34,878 nt of DNA from Saccharofermentans sp. (GTDB taxonomy: Bacteria; Bacillota; Clostridia; Saccharofermentanales; Saccharofermentanaceae): assembly GCA_024403675.1 (NCBI GenBank), contig JAKSRH010000016.1:1-34878 (forward strand). Reading direction: 5' to 3'. Position 1 is the first letter of the stretch. The number at the start of each line of letters is the position of its first letter. A program made the translations under genes and the position numbers. The notes under the pieces were generated by a model. That model saw nothing but the letters and a program-made list of their open reading frames with translations. It ran no database searches and was not told where the DNA came from. Of the stretch, positions 30,902-34,878 are shown one piece after another.

Positions 30902-31261
30902 ATGGGACTTGTAAAAGTACAGATAATAATGAATGAAATTAAGATGGATAAACTCATTGAGGCTCTTAAGAAACATAAAATTACTGGAATGACAGTTTAT
31001 AAAGCTATGGGATGTGGTGTTCAGTACGGAACTCCAGAATATAAAGAGGAAGATACTACTGATATTAGGCTTCTTGAGAAGACGGTAGTTGATCTCGTTA
31101 TGCCTGAGGACAACCTTACCCATTTTATTGAATATATTGAGAAGAATCTCTATACCGGTCACATTGGAGATGGAAAGATCTTCGTTTCTGATATTAAGAC
31201 CGCTTATCGAATCAGAACTGGTGAAGAGGGCTATGACGCTGTGCAGCCAGCTAAGTTCTGA
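30902..31261 (+). CDS. PII-like (GlnB-family) signalling protein
   Basis: The 119-residue protein matches PII at both ends: MGLVKVQIIMNEIKMDKLIEAL-type N-terminus and the C-terminal signature GDGKIFVSDIKTAYRIRTGEEG. PII proteins are trimers that bind ATP/ADP and 2-oxoglutarate and control transporters and enzymes. The T-loop part (GCGVQYGTPEYKEEDT) differs from GlnB/GlnK, and the usual uridylylated Tyr context (RGAEY) is absent. It is followed by an APC permease and a glutamate dehydrogenase gene, not by amtB. The ATG at 30902 follows AAGAAGGAA; an upstream ATG at 30863 lies in the hairpin. Confidence 0.88.
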   Translation: MGLVKVQIIMNEIKMDKLIEALKKHKITGMTVYKAMGCGVQYGTPEYKEEDTTDIRLLEKTVVDLVMPEDNLTHFIEYIEKNLYTGHIGDGKIFVSDIKTAYRIRTGEEGYDAVQPAKF

Positions 31262-31294
31262 TTTTTGAAAAAAGTATAGAGAGGAGGTAATCAT

Positions 31295-32755
31295 ATGAAA
31301 GACAAAAAATTAGGTCTTCCTAGTGCAATTGCAACTGGTGTTGGTCTTATCTTAGCTACCAGCTGTCTTCTTGTCATTGGACAGGGTACGGGTGAGATTG
31401 GAAACTCATTTATGTTTTCTATGATTATTGCACTTTTTTTCAATATGTTTACCGCATTATCAGTAAGCGAACTTGATTCACTTATGCCGCAGTTAACTGG
31501 AGGACTGGCTCAGTATACACTGGTAGGTCTTGGCCCTTTTATATCTGTGCTAACCATGGTCGGTGGATATGTAGTTGGTATGACTGTTTTTGGCAGTCTT
31601 GAGGGTACGATGTTCGGTCGTACTATGGATATGCTTTTTCCTAGTCTGAACATTCCTTTACCTATATATGGAATTGTTCTGATGACAGTCATTGTGATTC
31701 TCAACTGTAGGGGAGTAGATATGTTTGCTAAGGTACAGAATTTTGTTGCCTACGCACTTATCATTTCGCTTATTGTCATGGGCTTTATCGGATGTATTCA
31801 TATGGGACGTGGAGATATTATCGAGCAGGATCGCACCCTGTCAGCATCTTTTCCTCAGGTTATGGGTCTTGTAGGAACTGCGTTTTATATGTTTGTAGGA
31901 TGTGAGTTCGTTGTACCTCTTAGCCCGTTTGTAAAAAAGCCTAACAGAACAATACCTCTAGGTATGATTGGTAGTCTCGTAGTGGTTTTTGTGATGCAGC
32001 TCTTCTGTGTATTTGGTTTTACCAATTATGTTAGTTATGCTGATCTCGCCACTAATGGTTCCCCACATATGCTTTATGGTATTGCGATTCTTGGAGAATA
32101 TGGTCGTTACTGGATGGGTATTGTTTCTATCCTGGCGGTTATTTCTACAGCAAATACAGTTATTAATTCCCTGGGATATCTTCTCAGCGGAATGGCACGA
32201 ATCAATATGGTGCCAGCCTTCTTTTCAAAGAAGAACAAGAGGGGGGCACCATATATCGGAATCCTCACAATTGGTATAGCTATGACAGTTCTTGTTATTG
32301 CCAGCCTTGTAGCAGAAGACCTTTTGAACTTTTTCCTTAAGGTTGCCAGCGTCTTCTGGATTGTGGTTTATCTGGTACTTCATATTGATGTTATTATTCT
32401 CCGTTTCAGAATGCCCAAGGTGCCTCGTAACTTTAAGGTGCCAGGAGGACTTCTTATTCCGGTACTTGGAATAATTGGAGATGTCATCATGATATATGGT
32501 ATCGACAACAATATGTCGGTCCGACTTAAAGTATATGTGACACTTCTTGTATCATTTGTAATCCTTGGTGTTTATTCATATTTCTGGGTTAAGTACCTTA
32601 TGCGAAAGCCTTTATTTAAGCCTGTTCCTATCAGGGAGGTTATGGCTATGGAGCATGAGAAATACTATAAGTACCACGAGCGTTACGGCATCAGATTAAG
32701 ACTCAATATTGAGAAAGTAAACGATACTATATCGGAAAAAGGAGGCGATTCTTAA
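31295..32755 (+). CDS. APC-superfamily amino-acid permease
   Basis: The 486-residue membrane protein has about twelve hydrophobic segments. It opens with the APC block LPSAIATGVGLILATSCLL around the unwound first helix and contains MPQLTGGLAQYTLVGLGPF and a helix 6-like VGTAFYMFVGCEFVVPL. The C-terminal 60 residues are cytoplasmic and charged (PVPIREVMAMEHEKYYKY). It probably imports an amino acid or derivative used by the locus. GAGGAGG lies 8 bp upstream of the ATG. The gene is flanked by the PII-like gene (33 bp) and overlaps the glutamate dehydrogenase start. Confidence 0.88.
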   Translation: MKDKKLGLPSAIATGVGLILATSCLLVIGQGTGEIGNSFMFSMIIALFFNMFTALSVSELDSLMPQLTGGLAQYTLVGLGPFISVLTMVGGYVVGMTVFGSLEGTMFGRTMDMLFPSLNIPLPIYGIVLMTVIVILNCRGVDMFAKVQNFVAYALIISLIVMGFIGCIHMGRGDIIEQDRTLSASFPQVMGLVGTAFYMFVGCEFVVPLSPFVKKPNRTIPLGMIGSLVVVFVMQLFCVFGFTNYVSYADLATNGSPHMLYGIAILGEYGRYWMGIVSILAVISTANTVINSLGYLLSGMARINMVPAFFSKKNKRGAPYIGILTIGIAMTVLVIASLVAEDLLNFFLKVASVFWIVVYLVLHIDVIILRFRMPKVPRNFKVPGGLLIPVLGIIGDVIMIYGIDNNMSVRLKVYVTLLVSFVILGVYSYFWVKYLMRKPLFKPVPIREVMAMEHEKYYKYHERYGIRLRLNIEKVNDTISEKGGDS

Positions 32756-34023
32756 TGGCATGCAAATCAACAATGTATGACCCTTATGAGAATGCAGTAA
32801 AAGTAATGGAAGAGGCCATGGAAATTGGTCATATCAACAAGGCGATGTTCGAAATAATAAAGAACCCGCAGCGTGAGACAAAGGTGTACCTTCCAGTGGA
32901 GATGGACGACGGTTCAGTAAAAGTTTTCGAGGGTTATCGTGTCCAGCACTCTAATATCCGTGGCCCGTTTAAGGGCGGTATCAGATTTCACCAGGATATT
33001 TCCCTTAGTGAGGTAAAGGCCTTATCCGTTTGGATGTCACTAAAGTGCGCAGTTGCAAATATTCCTTATGGTGGTGCCAAAGGTGGCATTAAAGTAGATC
33101 CTTCCACATTGTCAAAGCGAGAACTGAAGGCTTTAACCAGAAGATACACTTTCGCCATTGCTCCTCTCATCGGTCCCGATACCGATATTCCCGCACCTGA
33201 TGTTAATACCAACAGTCAGACAATGGCGTGGGTCCTCGATACATACTCGCAGCTTAACGGTAAGCCGACCCCCGGTGTAGTAACCGGTAAACCTGTCGAG
33301 CTCGGAGGCTCCCGCGGACGTAATTCCGCCACAGGTCGAGGAGTTGTCATCTCATCCTCTTTGCTCCTTAAAGACTACGGCAAAGAACTTAAAGGCACCA
33401 AGGTAATAATCCAGGGCATGGGTAATGTAGGTGCCAACGCAGCGAGGATCTTCTATCACAGAGGCGCGGAAGTACGCGGTGTAAGTGATGTCTCAGGTGC
33501 GATTTATTGTCCTGACGGACTCGATATCGAAGATATATCCGCTTTTCTTGAGACTCCCGGAAGTCTTCTTAAAGACTACGATGCTAAGGGTGTCGTTCAT
33601 ATAACCAACAAGGAGCTTCTTACTTCTGAATGCGATATCCTGGTTCCCGCGGCTCTTGAGAATACCATTACGGAAGAGATCGCCAAAGAGGTCCGCTGCA
33701 AATACATTGTAGAGGCAGCTAACGGTCCTACTACAACGGAAGCCGATCTTATCCTTGAAGAGCGCGGCATCCCCGTAATCCCCGATATCTTTGCGAACAG
33801 CGGCGGTGTAATAGTCTCATACTTCGAGTGGGTACAGAACATACAGGAGCTGACGTGGGAGCGCGATCAGGTCAACTCCATGCTGGAAGGCCTTATGACA
33901 AAGTCCTACCGCGAGATCGCTTCTGTAGTCTCCGAATTCGGATGCACTTACCGAATGGCTGCTTACATAGTAGCTTTGCGTAAGCTCGTCTATGCCGAAG
34001 AGATTAAAGGTATTTTTCCCTGA
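32755..34023 (+). CDS. gdhA: glutamate dehydrogenase (Glu/Leu/Phe/Val dehydrogenase family)
   Basis: The 422-residue enzyme interconverts glutamate with 2-oxoglutarate and ammonium. It shows the substrate block GPFKGGIRFH, the catalytic IPYGGAKGGIKVDP (Lys109), PDTDIPAPDVNT and the Rossmann loop GMGNVGANAA, and ends with the helical region YRMAAYIVALRKLV. The length fits the hexameric catabolic type of Clostridia. The start overlaps the permease stop in TAATG. Codons in the second half (from about 33150) contain many more C- and G-ending triplets than the upstream genes. It probably handles ammonium or amino groups released in this locus. Confidence 0.93.
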   Translation: MACKSTMYDPYENAVKVMEEAMEIGHINKAMFEIIKNPQRETKVYLPVEMDDGSVKVFEGYRVQHSNIRGPFKGGIRFHQDISLSEVKALSVWMSLKCAVANIPYGGAKGGIKVDPSTLSKRELKALTRRYTFAIAPLIGPDTDIPAPDVNTNSQTMAWVLDTYSQLNGKPTPGVVTGKPVELGGSRGRNSATGRGVVISSSLLLKDYGKELKGTKVIIQGMGNVGANAARIFYHRGAEVRGVSDVSGAIYCPDGLDIEDISAFLETPGSLLKDYDAKGVVHITNKELLTSECDILVPAALENTITEEIAKEVRCKYIVEAANGPTTTEADLILEERGIPVIPDIFANSGGVIVSYFEWVQNIQELTWERDQVNSMLEGLMTKSYREIASVVSEFGCTYRMAAYIVALRKLVYAEEIKGIFP

Positions 34024-34047
34024 TTCCTATAGTCACTCTCCTTTTGG

Positions 34048-34082
34048 ACCGTCCCGCTTTGTGTTCGCGGTACGGTTCTTTA
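34048..34082 (+). terminator. intrinsic terminator after gdhA
   Basis: ACCGTCCCGC (34048-34057) and GCGGTACGGT (34067-34076) pair with one mismatch and are followed by TCTTTAT. Confidence 0.65.
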
Positions 34083-34150
34083 TGCATAGAGAAAGTGATA
34101 TAATCGTTCGAAAGGCAAGGGCGCCGACGAAGGCGCTTTTGCCTTTTTGT
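34076..34150 (+). promoter_or_regulatory. promoter followed at once by a terminator-like hairpin before the peptidase gene
   Basis: A perfect TATAAT (34099-34104) has a weak -35 (TTCTTT, 34076-34081) 17 bp upstream. From the predicted start near 34111 the sequence folds into AAAGGCAA-GGCGCC paired with GGCGC-TTTTGCCTTT, then TTTT. The hairpin ends just before the ribosome site at 34153. It is either an attenuator or a second terminator of gdhA. Confidence 0.5.
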
Positions 34151-34164
34151 TTAGGGAGGAATGT

Positions 34165-34869
34165 ATGAAACCGATAATTGGACTTGTACCGCTTATAGAC
34201 GAGAAAAAAGAAAGCTTTTGGATGCTGCCCGGATATATGGACGGCATAACGGAAGCAGGAGGGATACCTGTAATGCTCCCTCTTACTCACGATGAAGGAG
34301 AGATAGAAGAACTTCTTGATCACATGCACGGGATCCTTCTTACGGGAGGTCACGATGTAAGCCCCGCCCTGTATAACGAGAAGCCGTTAAAAGAATGTGC
34401 ACAGACGATAGAAGAACGTGACCGGATGGAGATGATACTTCTTAAGAAAACTCTCGAAAGGGATATGCCGGTCCTTGGTATCTGCAGAGGTATCCAGTTC
34501 TTAAATGTCTTCACCGGAGGCACTTTATATCAGGATCTGCCTACACAGCGTCCGACAAAGACCGAGCATCACCAGAGCCCACCATACGATATTCCGGTGC
34601 ACGAAGTGACCATAAAGGACGATTCAAAGCTATTCAAATTATTGGGAAAGAGCTCCATCAGAGTAAACAGCTACCATCACCAGGCGATCAAGGATATCGG
34701 TGAAGACCTTAAGATAATGGCAATATCCGAAGACGGTCTTACAGAGGCTGTTGAGATGCCGGACAAAAGATTTGTTTGGGCTGTGCAATGGCATCCGGAA
34801 TTTGCATACAAAAAAGACGATGTTCAAAGAAAAATATTTGAAGAGTTTGTTAAATCGATGATGGGATAA
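34165..34869 (+). CDS. gamma-glutamyl-gamma-aminobutyrate hydrolase family protein (PuuD-like, class I amidotransferase fold)
   Basis: The 234-residue protein has the Peptidase_C26 layout: ILLTGGHDVSPALY, the nucleophile elbow LGICRGIQFLN with Cys107, and the C-terminal VQWHPEF with His210 and Glu212, which form the catalytic triad. PuuD cleaves the gamma-glutamyl amide bond in putrescine breakdown; many homologues act on other gamma-glutamyl compounds, and no other puu enzyme is near. The ATG at 34165 follows AGGGAGGA; a TTG at 34147 lies upstream of that site. Codon use is unlike the 5-30 kb genes, with more CCG, CGG and ACG. It has its own promoter. Confidence 0.85.
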   Translation: MKPIIGLVPLIDEKKESFWMLPGYMDGITEAGGIPVMLPLTHDEGEIEELLDHMHGILLTGGHDVSPALYNEKPLKECAQTIEERDRMEMILLKKTLERDMPVLGICRGIQFLNVFTGGTLYQDLPTQRPTKTEHHQSPPYDIPVHEVTIKDDSKLFKLLGKSSIRVNSYHHQAIKDIGEDLKIMAISEDGLTEAVEMPDKRFVWAVQWHPEFAYKKDDVQRKIFEEFVKSMMG

Positions 34870-34878
34870 AAATTCTGA

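Noticed and set aside
34165..34869. Putrescine degradation role tied to the XRE-cupin regulator (PuuR-PuuD analogy)
   Set aside because: No PuuA, PuuB or PuuC homologue is in the window, and the two genes are 9 kb apart with different codon use.

Overview
The window looks like a chromosomal segment of an anaerobic Firmicute, most likely a Clostridia of the Lachnospiraceae type. It has low to moderate GC, strong AGGAGG-type ribosome binding sites, a remA-gmk-rpoZ cluster, an alpha2-type glycyl-tRNA synthetase, pyruvate phosphate dikinase and oxygen-independent Fe-S flavoenzymes. No rRNA, tRNA or CRISPR array was seen.

Layout. (1) 1-4.1 kb is the right part of a Tn916-like integrated element: palindromes resembling an oriT, mobC, a RepA-type ATPase, an Xis-like excisionase and a tyrosine integrase. 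It abuts the 5' end of a low-molecular-weight protein tyrosine phosphatase gene. The mobC promoter carries a Gram-positive LexA-type box between its -35 and -10, and no relaxase follows mobC. (2) 4.1-16.6 kb is core chromosome: phosphatase, lipoprotein, amidohydrolase, tsaE-tsaB-rimI, glmM, a Nudix hydrolase, a Crh-like HPr (Gln15, Ser46), uvrC, a metallophosphoesterase, yicC-remA-gmk-rpoZ and glyS. (3) 16.6-19.2 kb is a compact three-gene set that reads as vitamin B6 salvage: pyridoxal/pyridoxamine kinase, ECF S component and a class V aminotransferase closely resembling pyridoxamine-pyruvate aminotransferase. (4) 19.2-23.3 kb has three tandem 39-bp palindromic repeats, a convergent DUF4003-like gene and ppdK. 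(5) 23.5-24.55 kb is the remnant of a second mobile element: a heavily folded non-coding region of about 500 bp followed by a parA truncated at its 3' end. A 16-bp word with similar context is shared with the first element. (6) 24.7-34.0 kb is an amino-acid catabolic locus: a divergent XRE-cupin regulator, a Rid-family protein lacking the usual catalytic Arg, a four-subunit Fe-S/FAD dehydrogenase, an ornithine cyclodeaminase/mu-crystallin homologue, a PII-like signalling protein, an APC permease and a glutamate dehydrogenase. (7) A class I glutamine amidotransferase-like peptidase closes the window.

How the genes fit together. In region 6 the regulator probably senses a small ligand, the permease imports an amino acid or N-substituted amino acid, and the flavin/Fe-S complex oxidises it to an imine with electrons leaving through several Fe-S centres. 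The Rid-like and OCD-like proteins would handle imine or cyclic intermediates, and glutamate dehydrogenase would handle the ammonium. A PII homologue paired with an APC permease rather than AmtB is the least ordinary part. Terminator-like hairpins lie between several of these units, suggesting graded expression. In region 3, uptake, transamination of pyridoxamine to pyridoxal and phosphorylation would give PLP without de novo synthesis. All functions are read from motifs and context only; no database search was run.
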